Made by a program: the position numbers and the translations under genes. From contig WPDH01000449.1 of the NCBI GenBank assembly GCA_019137255.1, positions 21,111 to 85,110 of the forward strand: DNA of 64,000 nt. Direction: 5' to 3'. Shown here one piece after another: positions 54,439-64,000 of the stretch; the stretch's first letter is position 1, and every line of letters starts with the position of its first letter. A model generated the notes under the pieces. That model searched no databases, was not told the origin of the DNA, and saw only the letters and a list, made by a program, of their open reading frames with translations. Source of the DNA: Corinectria fuckeliana (lineage: Eukaryota > Ascomycota > Sordariomycetes > Hypocreales > Nectriaceae).

Positions 54439-57400
54439 ATGAGTTCTATGCTGTGCATCAACGACGGATCCTTCGGACCAGGCGTTCAAGGATGCCGCAG
54501 CGAATTTGACTTTACTCAAAAGTTTGAGCGCATCTTCTTTTCCATCATTCCGGCCGCCGTGTTCGTTGCCGCAGCTATTGCTCGCGTGGCCGTTTTGTCG
54601 CAAGGGCCCCGCATTGTTGGCGGTCGAATCCTTCAATATTCCAAGCTGGTGAGTGGCTCCTTGCTGTTCTGGAGACAAAGAATAAGTAAGAAGTAACTGA
54701 CAAGTTGCGATCTATAGGCTGTCGTCTCTGTGTACTCAGTTATCCAGCTTGCGTTGCTGGTCCTCTTCACTACGGGAGCTCCTGGTGTGGTCCACGGCCT
54801 TTCAGTGGCCGGGTCTGCTCTGGTGTTTACGGCATCCCTCATTGCCATAGGCCTCTCATCTGTCGAACATTCGAGGGCTCAGAGGCCTTCAACACTGTTC
54901 GGCATCTACATCCTGTTGACCCTGCTATTCGACATTGTCCAAGCCCGAACTGCCTGGCTGAGCATATCCACTTGGCATCACACCATCCTAGCTCGCCTGT
55001 TTACCTCGTCAATCGCGGTCAAGCTTGTCATCCTGTGCATTGAGGCTATTCCCAAGACAAAATGGATACACTGGACCGCGAGCGAGCACAGCCCAGAGGA
55101 GTCGTGTGGTGTCTTCAGTCTTGGCGTGTATTACTGGCTCAACAGGCTGTTTCTGCGCGGGTACCGGGGTGTCTTGGACATAGACCAGCTGTATCCCCTG
55201 GACACGAGCATGACGTCTGAAAAGATATACGAAAGGTTAGCACGCAAGCTTCGCATTCACAAATATGGCAACGAACCCAAGTTCGGTCTGGGCAAAGACC
55301 TAACCAGGGCGCTGATCGGACCCTTCCTTGCCCCGATTGCCCCGCGAATCGCTCTCACTGGCTTCAAGTTCTGCCAGCCATTCTTCATCAACTCAACACT
55401 CGATTTCCTTCAGGCTCCTGAGAATTCGGAGACTGACAGGTTTGGCTACGGCCTCATCGGAGCTTGCTTCCTGATCTATTCTGGCATCGCATTCTCAACC
55501 GCCTTGTATAATTATTACAACCACAAGGCACTCTACATGCTCCGCGGATGCCTTGCTGCGGTTGTTTACCGGAAAACAACCCAGACAAAGCTGACTGCGG
55601 CGGATGACTCTGCCGCGCTGACACTCATGAGTACGGACATTGAGCGGATTCTTCAAGGCAGTACCAACATCCACGAGATGTGGGCTGGCATAATCGAAGT
55701 AGCCATTGGGTGCTGGCTTTTACAAAAGCAAGTTGGGGCAGCATTTGTGTCGCCCATCGCTGTCATTGTTGTTTGTGCTATTGTCTTGTCTTGGATACTG
55801 AGCTTGGTCGGCAAGAAGCAGAACGCGTGGATGGCCAAGATCCAAAACCGAGTCGGATTGACCGCCAACGCCATTTCCAACATGAAGCTATACAAGATTT
55901 CGGGTGTCACTGGCCCCGTGGCCGAGTTGATACAGAGCCTGCGCGTCGGGGAGATCAGGATTGGGAACCATTACCGGTGGCTGTTAATTTTTGCTGCAGG
56001 GCTGGGCTTCACGCCGATTGTCCTGTCACCTGTCATTACGTTTGCTTTCACGTCGAAGTACCTTGAAGTGAACACGCTGTTCACGTCATTGTCGTACATC
56101 ATGCTTCTCACCATGCCTCTGGTCAACATCTTCCAGAGTCTCCCGACCATCTTTGCGGCGCTGACATGCCTCCAACGACTCCAGACTTTTATCAAAAACG
56201 AGCCGCGAATCGATTTCAGGAAGCGATCAGATATGTTTTCATTGAGCTCAGACCCTGAGAAAGACAGCGCAACGGAGGGAGGTGCTCCTCTGGCTTTCAA
56301 GATCGAAGACGGCAGCTTTGGATGGGGCGGTGAGAAATTGACGCTGAATCAAATCAACACTTCGATCCCAGCTAGCCAACTTACCTTGATTGTTGGGCAG
56401 GTGGCATCTGGGAAATCTACTTTCTGCAAGGTCTTGCTAGGAGAAGTCCCTGTATCTTCAGGGACGGTAACGGCATTCTTTCCGGTTTCTCAAGTTGGAT
56501 ATTGCGAGCAGACGCCGTTTCTCTACAACGCTACGTTCAAGGAAAACATCATTGGCCACTGCGAGTTTGACCAGAAGAAGTACGATGAGATAATCGATGC
56601 AACTATGCTCAGCGCAGATGTTGTGCTCCTTCCAGATGGGCACGATACCAAAATCGGAAGCAATGGCATCATGTTGAGCGGCGGTCAGAAGCAGAGAGTT
56701 TCCGTTGCTCGCGCTCTGTACTCGGAATCGAGTGTCATGGTTTTCGACGACGTTCTGAGCGGGCTTGACAATGACACAGAAGCCGAGCTATTCCGTCGCG
56801 TTTTCGGACCAAACGGCATCACTCGTCAACGAAACGCGACCGTAGTTATCTGCACCCACTCCGTCCGGAACCTGCCCGCTGCGGACCATATCATTGCTCT
56901 AGACGCGGACGGCACTGTCATCGAGGAGGGCACGTTCCAAGACTTGAAGAAAAACAACAAGTACGTGCAAAGCCTTGAGGTGAAGCAAAGGGACGAAATG
57001 CCCCGGACCAAAACCGATGAGCCCAGAGAACAAGCCGCAGTCATGCCAAAGCCGACGTCGAATGCCATAAAAGCTGTTTTGGACGACAAAGCGCGGCAGA
57101 CAGGCGATTGGTCTATCTACAAACACTACTTTGGCAGCGTTGGCATCTCGTCCACCTCGGTTCTCCTCTTTAGCGGCATCATGTACGGGGTGTGCAACAA
57201 CTTGTCCACGGTCTGGCTGAAGTTTTGGTCCGAGGACTCCTTTGACAGATCTCTTAGTTTCTATGTCGGAATCTATGCTCTTCTCCGCACCCTGGCAGTC
57301 TTGTTTCTTCTCCTCGATGCCGTCTCAACCCTCATCTTCATGATCTCGTTCTCCGGAACGGTTCTACACAAACGGGCTATCACCACTGTGATTACGGCAC

Positions 57401-58960
57401 CGCTGAGATTCTTCACCACGACCGATTCTGGCATTGTGACGAACCTGTTCTCACAGGATATGACTTTGCTGGATGGAGAACTCCCGCTGGCCCTGACGAA
57501 CCTCACGCTAGACATTGGAGACTGCACAGGCATGGCGTTTGTCATTGCGTCCGCGTCGCCGTATCTTGCCGCTGGCTATCCCCTGTTGTTTGCTATTCTG
57601 TACTTTGTGCAGAAGTTCTATCTTCGGACGTCCCGACAGATCCGTCTTCTTGACTTGGAAGCGAAGAGCCCGTTGTAGTGAGTCTATGCTGCCTTAGAGA
57701 CGTCTTCCAGCAGTGGGCCAGAGCTAACCTGACGACAGTACTCACTTCCTTGATACCATCAAGGGCGTCGCCACGATCCGCGCATTTGGCTGGGAGAGCC
57801 TCGACATTGCGCGTAACAACGAGCTCCTCGATACGTCACAGCGCCCCGCCTATTTACTCGCTATGATACAGCAGTGGCTGATAACAACCCTTCAACTCAT
57901 CATCACCGGCATTGCCGTCTTCCTCATCTCCCTGGCTACACAGCTCAAAGTCAACACTGGGCTGACGGGTGCATCTCTGGTTACCTTGTTGACCTTCAGC
58001 GACTCCATCTCAAACCTGATCAAAAGCTACACGCTCCTCGAGACCTCCCTCGGTGCGGTGAGCCGCCTGAGGACATTTAGTGAGACCGTGAAGCCGGAGG
58101 ACCAGCCCGGCGAGGACATCGAACCTCCGGAAGAGTGGCCGCAAGGTGGGCAGATTGATATTAATGACGTCTCTGCATCATATGGCTCAGAGCCCGACGG
58201 CCAGGGACTCACGGTGGCGACTCCGTCTAATCTCGTCATCCACAATCTTACTTTAAGTATTCTCCCAAAGCAAAAGGTTTCCATTTGCGGTAGGACAGGG
58301 AGCGGCAAGTCGACACTTATACTCCTGCTGCTCCGACTCTTGGATCCCCTCCCATCCTGCAGTGGAAACATGGAAATCGACGGTACTCCCCTCAACCGCA
58401 TCGACCGCACTACACTCCGCAAGCGCATCATTGCCATCCCCCAAGATGCCGTGTTCCTCCCCGACGGCAGCACCATCAAGGCCAACATTGATCCGCTCGA
58501 AGCCGCAACTGCTCAAGAGTGCCTAGAAGTTCTCGCGGTTGTTCGTCTCGCCGCCTTCGTCGACGACCGTGGTGGCCTCGACGCTGGAATGAACGCCGAT
58601 GACCTCAGCGCTGGTCAGAAGCAGCTTTTCAGCCTCGGGAGAGCGATCGTGCGACGGCGTGTTCGGCAAAGACTCGCAAGTGGCGAGAAGTGCGGTGGTT
58701 TGTTGCTGCTGGACGAGGTGAGCAGCAGTGTCGACAAAGTGACGGATCGGGCTATGCAAGAGATTATCCGCGCCGAGTTTGAGAACTACACTATCGTCAT
58801 GGTGTCGCACAGGCTTGAGATGGTCATGGACTTTTTTGATCGGGTTGTCGTCCTTGATAAGGGAGCTGTGGTGGAATCAGGAAGTCCAAGGGAACTGGTT
58901 GACAGGCCTGGAAGTCGATTTGGCGAGCTGTGGTCAATCGAAAACCACGACTCTGATTGA
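54439..58960 (+). CDS. full-length ABCC (MRP-type) transporter
   Basis: ATP-driven exporter or vacuolar pump of organic anions and conjugates. Exons are 54439-54648, 54718-57677 and 57739-58960, giving 1463 aa with the layout TMD0-TMD1-NBD1-TMD2-NBD2. The N-terminal five-helix TMD0 (1-130) is present. NBD1: Walker A GQVASGKST (about 630), signature LSGGQKQRV (about 723), Walker B VMVFDDVLSGLD with Asp where catalytic Glu is usual, as is common in ABCC. NBD2: Walker A GRTGSGKST (about 1240), signature LSAGQKQLFS, Walker B LLLLDEVSSSVD and switch His in VMVSHRLEMV. So NBD2 is the hydrolysis-competent site, typical of the family. Both splice junctions keep frame (KL to AVVSVYS; SPL to YTHFLDTIKG). 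Its substrate is unknown. It is not obviously tied to a biosynthetic set; neighbours are two methyltransferase-type enzymes. Confidence 0.95.
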
Positions 58961-59476
58961 AGGATTTACTTACTGTGTCTGAAAGAAATCAAGTCTGTCG
59001 TTTTAGTAAACTACAGCCCACAATAGCTTACACTACTAGGCTTGACTTCTAGTTGAGAGTGTTCGTGACACAGAGATGTCCCCATGAGCACACCACGAAC
59101 GACGAGTGGTATCAAGTTGCTCCCACGCTCATAGGTGTTATGAATCCTAATAAAGTGGTGTAGTTTCTATTCTTTCCTGACCACCAAAAAATACACTCGT
59201 CTTCTTTAGTTTCACTGCCGTCGGCCCAAAGACGTATCATGTGATGACTAAGCATACAAGCATGCTTCTCGCGTAGCAAGCTAATTTCCTCAAAGCATGG
59301 GACCATCAACCTCACCATTTAAGGGCATGTCATGACGACAGACGTCTTTTGCAGTCGACGCCGACTTCCTAGACACAAGCAGAGCCTGTCTATTATTGAG
59401 AAGATATTGACAACCTGCAAGACTGTCTCATTAGCATCTCCCAACTCGCTCAGATCCGCCCAAACGTCGTCTGACG
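58961..59476. other. intergenic, ABCC to methyltransferase
   Basis: 516 bp with the ABCC 3' flank and the promoter of the next gene on the same strand. No feature seen. Confidence 0.5.
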
Positions 59477-60715
59477 ATGCACTACGTTCGCTTTCTTCGA
59501 GCGCCCAAGGTAGCGCTCGGCGGAGGCAACAGGCTCCAGATCCAGCTTCTTTTCACCATTACGACGGATCTAGGAGACTCTTTCCTTTACCCGGAGAAGC
59601 TCCTCGACCTGCAAGTCGTTGCCTCGGCGTCCTCCTCCGTGGGCACATCAACATGGCTTCTCTCAGACCCGGGACGACTGTACTGGGAGCCCGGCATGCG
59701 GGTAGCAAAACCAACCATCCCCGTTCCCTTTGCCTTTGAACGAGCCATCGAAGCAGGGGCGCGGATTCAGCTCTGTGTTCGAGCATCGGAGCCGTCCCAG
59801 ACAGCAGACGGCGCCGCAAGAATCCTAGCCATGGCGTCGGAGAGGCCGAGGTACCGGAAGGAGGCGAGTAGGATGGGAGCAGTGATGCCGGCTTGGGTTT
59901 CCCTGAATCTCCCCGGCGGAGACACGGCCGTGGCTATGCGACGTCTTCAGGTGACGGACTCTCCCACCGGCTTCGGGTATGTCGAGGTGGAGGAGGAGAT
60001 CGGGGAGAGCATTGCCCGCCACGTCTGGGATGCCGGCGTGGTCGCGCTTTGCGCGATTGCGGGGATCGACACCGCCCCCGACAGCGAGTCCAGTCAGCAC
60101 CCATGCATGGGCGCCTTGAATGACATACTCTGCAGCCAGGAGTCCATCAACGTCCTGGAATTGGGCTGTGGTGTCGGGATCTTGGGTGTCGGGCTTGGAA
60201 CCATGTTCCCCAAGCTTTCTACAGGAAAGTGTACGATTCTCATGACGGATCTTCAAGAGGCAGAGGCCCGGGCGCGATCCAACATCTCACGTCTTCAATC
60301 GGAGATAGAAAGGTCGGAAGAGTCGCAAGTCGGGATGCTCTACGAGAATCTGGATTGGGAGGACGGCAGGCAAGGGCGGTTTGGTAAGGAAGCCGCGTCG
60401 CGCCCATGGGACTTGGTGATACTTTCAGACTGCACCTACAACGACGCCGGAATCCCGGCATTAGTGGAGACTTTATCAGCCGTCCATTCCTCCAACCTGA
60501 AGCACATGGCTGTCGGCGAGCCTTTCACAACCAAAGTCTTCCTTGCCACCAAGCCCCGTCATGCCTCCGAGGAAGTGCTGTTCGAGTTGATGGAGAAGGA
60601 GGGCTGGGAGACACTGCATAAACAGGTGCTACTGCTGCCTGTCCTTGGCGCTGATCCGGAGTCGGTCGAGCTGTACCTCTTCGACAAGTCTAGTTTGATT
60701 GATGAGGCCAGGTGA
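59477..60715 (+). CDS. family-16 (METTL21-like) protein methyltransferase
   Basis: Class I SAM-dependent methyltransferase of the lysine-directed family that modifies elongation factors, chaperones and similar proteins. Single exon, 412 aa. The N-terminal part (MHYVRFLRAPKV..., ITTDLGDSFL) matches the fungal-type extension. The SAM-binding motif I is VLELGCGVGILGVGLG (about residues 226-241), followed by the acidic DLQEAEARARSNI and a post-II motif LVILSDCTYND with Asp and Tyr of the DxxY type that positions lysine. RARSNI and LDWED are also typical of the family. The ATG at 59477 is supported by that N-terminus. Target protein is unknown. Confidence 0.87.
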   Translation: MHYVRFLRAPKVALGGGNRLQIQLLFTITTDLGDSFLYPEKLLDLQVVASASSSVGTSTWLLSDPGRLYWEPGMRVAKPTIPVPFAFERAIEAGARIQLCVRASEPSQTADGAARILAMASERPRYRKEASRMGAVMPAWVSLNLPGGDTAVAMRRLQVTDSPTGFGYVEVEEEIGESIARHVWDAGVVALCAIAGIDTAPDSESSQHPCMGALNDILCSQESINVLELGCGVGILGVGLGTMFPKLSTGKCTILMTDLQEAEARARSNISRLQSEIERSEESQVGMLYENLDWEDGRQGRFGKEAASRPWDLVILSDCTYNDAGIPALVETLSAVHSSNLKHMAVGEPFTTKVFLATKPRHASEEVLFELMEKEGWETLHKQVLLLPVLGADPESVELYLFDKSSLIDEAR

Positions 60716-61397
60716 TAGGAGCCCGCTCGGCAATACGGTCGGTGGTATGACTGAGGCCGACCGGTGAGGCACACGAGTTGCGACTTGCATTTCATACGAG
60801 TGAGGCAAAAGCCTCGCTTCTGCCTAGGTCGATGATAGCCAGTCGCCCAGCAATTGACAAAAGAGTGGCTGGCCACCCCAAGACGAAGCACCTCATAGAA
60901 AGTTGTCACGACCCGTTACGAACAAGGACCCCCTACGGCCTTACTTGTTTTATCTTAATTTCTGCCCAGAGCCTTACTTGAAAACGAGGCAAACGCACTA
61001 GCTTATGCAGCGTGTGTGACTTACATGGACCGCGATTGGGCTTACCCCGCGTGTTGTGTAAAGGCGAGTCAACGCGGTCCAGCCTGATTGCCTGGAATTC
61101 GGAGGATTGGGCATGAGCGTTTAGGGGGGTTTAACCAGTAGGAAGATAGTAAGAAGAGATGGCTGGACGAGATGGTGTGCGATGACAGGCTGGGAAGATT
61201 AGAGGCGTGTTGCGTTGATGAGTTGTCTTTTGAGCCGAGAACAGGGGGGGATGAGGCTCTTGTAGCACTCGGGCTCTGCGTTGGAGGGAGGAAGTGCGAA
61301 TGTGACGCCCTTTAAAACGGGCATTGGCAGAGGAGGAATTGAACTTTGATCAGCAATCCTACTGAGTCTCACACCACCCTCTCTCACAGCTGGGATC
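60716..61397. other. intergenic before the coiled-coil gene
   Basis: 682 bp, same-strand spacing. TTTAAAA near 61311 might be a weak TATA element. No feature supported. Confidence 0.4.
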
Positions 61398-62996
61398 ATG
61401 GCGGAACCAAAGGAGCCAAAGACCAAAGGTACAAACGGCAACCATGGCAACCATGGCGCCGAAAAGACCTCTCCTACCAAGCAGTCTAAGCTCTGGCAAC
61501 TTCTAGCTCTGGCCAAGGAAGTGACCAAAGATGTCGACGCCATCCAGGACTACGAGAAGTCAGTCGAGGGGAGGAGGGCGCTCGAGCTCGAGCTCGAGGC
61601 CAAGAGCGGAGAATGCCAGCGGCTGCGCGAGTTCAACGACAAGGTGGTACGCGAGTTCTCCGACCACAAGGCCCAGGCCAACGCAAAGACGGAGACGCTG
61701 TTCGCAGAGTTCGAGCAAAAGTACAAGACGTACGAGTCGAACAAGGCCGCGGTGGAGACGATGGAGAAGGATGTCGCGCAGATGAAGGAGAAGCTGGAGG
61801 CGTCTGAGGCGGCGCAGAAGAACAAGACCGGCGAGGTTGGCAAGCTCAAGCACCGCCTCCAGGCCGCCGATACCAACGCCAAGAGCCAGGCCGCCGAGAT
61901 CAAGGAGATGAATGCCGAGTGCGAGATTCATCGGTCGCGCATGCAGACCGGCATTGCGGAGCTGGATGCGTGCAAGACCAAGTTGAGTCAGGCACAAGGC
62001 GACCTTGGCGAGGGCATCTTGCGGGACTATGGCCCCGAGGGTCTGAGGACGCTGTAAGTATCTCTTTTGCCTGCTCCTGCCAACTTGGCTAATAGAAGCA
62101 AAGGGGCCTTGACCTCAAAGCTTTGTCGGAGAAGGTCCACGCTACAGTGGTTGAGTACTTTAACGACCCAGACGGAGCAGCAGTGAGTATTCCTACCCGA
62201 ATTCCCCGCTGAAGCTTCCAGTATTGACTCCTCGACTTAGGACTCTGCACATGAGATCCAGGACCTCAAAGCCCAGTTCCCGAATATTCCCTTGACGACC
62301 ATGACGAGCAGGTCGGCAGCTCAGATGCGGTGTGCAGTCGCCGAGGCCGTTATTGCCGAGACCCTGGCGTCGCAGATCTTCGTGCCCTTTTACCTAGCAA
62401 ACGATCTCAGAGCAGCAGCGTCGACCCTGCTCGACTTCTTCGGCGACGACGAGCGGCGGCGCACCGTCTACCGCTGCCAGATCCTCCAATCCATGACGGA
62501 CGCCGAAGAAGTGGCGCGCGTGCAGGATGACGTCGTGCGCAAGGCGAGCAACGAAGTGCGCAGCACGCTGCACCCGCTCGTGGTGGCCTTCAAGCAGGCG
62601 GGCTTCTACAACGCGGTGCCGACGCTGTTCCGCGAGGCGCTGGCGCTGTGGGCCGACGTGCAGCGGTCGCGAGACCTGATCACGGCCGAGGCGCCCGACA
62701 TGAACGAGGTGCAGCCGCCGGGCAAGTACGACGAGTACGACCAGAGCGGCGGAGCGCCGGCGGCCAAGGGCGGCGACGCCGCGAAGGCGACGATTGCAGC
62801 GGTGCTGTTCCCCCAGGTGGCGACGCGCGAGGACCTCATCTTCAACGGCATGGCGCTGTGGTCGGACCAGGGCGCGCTGGCGGCCGCGGCGCAGGAGACG
62901 CCGACGAACGGGGCCAACGGCGAGTCGCTGAAGCAGGCGGCGGCGCGGCGGAGGGCGATGGTCGGGCCTGAGTCTCCGTTCCGGAGCCATAACTGA
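61398..62996 (+). CDS. coiled-coil protein of unknown function
   Basis: Unrecognised. Exons are 61398-62053, 62104-62182 and 62241-62996, giving 496 aa. After a basic low-complexity start (1-30) comes a long coiled coil (about 50-205) full of Lys, Glu, Ala and Leu (LELELEAKSGECQRLREF, METMEKDVAQMKEKLEA). The middle section (GLDLKALSEKVHATVVEYF, about 220-240) leads into a globular helical domain (AQMRCAVAEAVIAETLASQIFVPFY, DDERRRTVYRCQILQSM, STLHPLVVAFKQAGFYNAV, DLIFNGMALWSD). The layout matches fungal hypothetical proteins; no enzyme motif is visible. An oligomeric or structural role is a fair guess, not more. Confidence 0.72.
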
Positions 62997-63689
62997 GAGA
63001 ACACGGACGGAGGTGGGGCCGGATCCGGGTCCGGGTCGGGAAGCGGCGGCAAGTATTGGAAAAGTAAGACTGGCACTACATGCATACTGTATTTTTGGGT
63101 ATTATCGGTCACAGGCGACCTTAGTTTGAAACATCATTGTCTCGCTTGATTTTCTGTACTATGTATGATTGGTGGTGCTTTGAGTACGAACTAAGCCAGA
63201 GAGAGACAACCCGGGGATGAAAGCTGCCGAGGCACACTCGCGTGGTAGCTTGTCCGCCAGTAGCCCAGTGCTTCGCTTCTCCAACGGCTTCTTGCCCGCC
63301 AAGAGTAAGCACCTGCAGCTAGAGTGCTGGCCTCATTTATTCGTACGACTCGAAGGGGTCGGCCCCCTCTCCGGCTCCGGGGACAGAAGCCACGGTTTTG
63401 ATGGGGAGTTCCGATGTCCTAATATTGGAAATATGCTCGCAAGCCCTGCAGGCGCCCATGAAGACAAGGTGTTCACGATACGGAGGCAGTACTTGTGTGA
63501 TTTATCACAATAAAGCCCAGGATCTCGGAACGTGGTTCGACCAGATGGTAACTAAAGGTAGCCGGGGCAGACGCTCAGCATTGAGGGTCAGGGAACCAAC
63601 CCACGGCCGGGGCAATTTGCGCCAAGGGAGATCCTATCCATACTCGGTAACCCGTAGATAGTACAGAAGGCTATAAGGCCTGGTGTCTT
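62997..63689. other. 3' flank leading to AT-rich block
   Basis: No supported gene. Base composition is normal until about 63660 and then falls abruptly to A/T. Confidence 0.5.
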
Positions 63690-64000
63690 ATATTAACTTT
63701 TTTTAGAAATTTTGCTAAAGTCATCTTATATTATATGCTTATATAACCTTATATGCTTTTATATAATCTTATTTTATATATATTAATTAATCCCTAAATA
63801 TTTTTAAGTTTTTTTTTACTAAAGTTACTTAATATAATATACTCTTATATAATTTTATTATATATATTTACTAAGATCTTAAGATTAAAAGTATATAACC
63901 TTAAGTTATATATCTAGTTATAGCTTAAAAAAACCTCTTATTATAACTTAATTTTTTTTTTTTTTTTTTTAATATTATATTCTTAAGTATAAATATTTTT
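63690..64000. repeat. start of an AT-rich, probably RIP-decayed, block
   Basis: Nearly all A and T with many TATA and TTAA steps and long T runs, no open frame, and a sharp left border. In filamentous ascomycetes such blocks are old repeats converted by repeat-induced point mutation (C to T at CpA). Only the edge is inside the window, so the parent element cannot be named. Confidence 0.7.

Noticed and set aside
1..64000. CRISPR array, prophage, insertion sequence or plasmid origin
   Set aside because: The gene structure is eukaryotic and no regularly spaced repeats or transposase motifs were seen.

Overview
The window reads as nuclear DNA of a filamentous ascomycete, most likely a Sordariomycete. 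The evidence is the many 48-172 nt spliceosomal introns (almost all GT-AG), the fungal gene families (Zn2Cys6 regulator, PDR and ABCC transporters, LaeA-like methyltransferase, WSC-domain wall protein), and a very AT-rich block at the right edge of the kind left by repeat decay. I find 16 probable protein genes and one clear pseudogene. No tRNA, rRNA, CRISPR array or intact transposon was seen. Exon limits were read by eye from splice signals and reading frame; every multi-exon model sums to an open frame.

Left arm (0.5-19 kb): a Zn2Cys6 transcription factor, a wrecked ENA-type (P-type IID) sodium ATPase, a CYP52-like P450, a one-module synthetase with the order adenylation-thiolation-condensation, and a full-size PDR (ABCG) pump. 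Regulator, oxidase, acid-activating and joining enzyme, and exporter next to each other make a plausible small biosynthetic cluster. The PDR pump may instead be an unrelated general drug pump.

Middle (19-41.5 kb): about 5 kb with no supported gene, then mostly housekeeping genes. These are SAM50 (mitochondrial outer-membrane beta-barrel assembly) divergent from UBC6 (ER-anchored ubiquitin conjugation), a large BTB-like protein, a TMEM135-like membrane protein, two uncharacterised proteins, and a LaeA-like methyltransferase whose SAM-binding loop lies on a 30-nt exon.

Right arm (41.5-64 kb): gene-poor stretches of 5.1 and 4.4 kb flank a WSC-domain, GPI-type wall protein with seven CxGxxC units and a Gly/Asn-rich stalk. 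After these come a MetE-like zinc methyltransferase, an ABCC (MRP-type) transporter with a TATA box, a family-16 (METTL21-like) methyltransferase, and a coiled-coil protein. The last 300 bases are almost pure A/T and look like the edge of a decayed repeat island.
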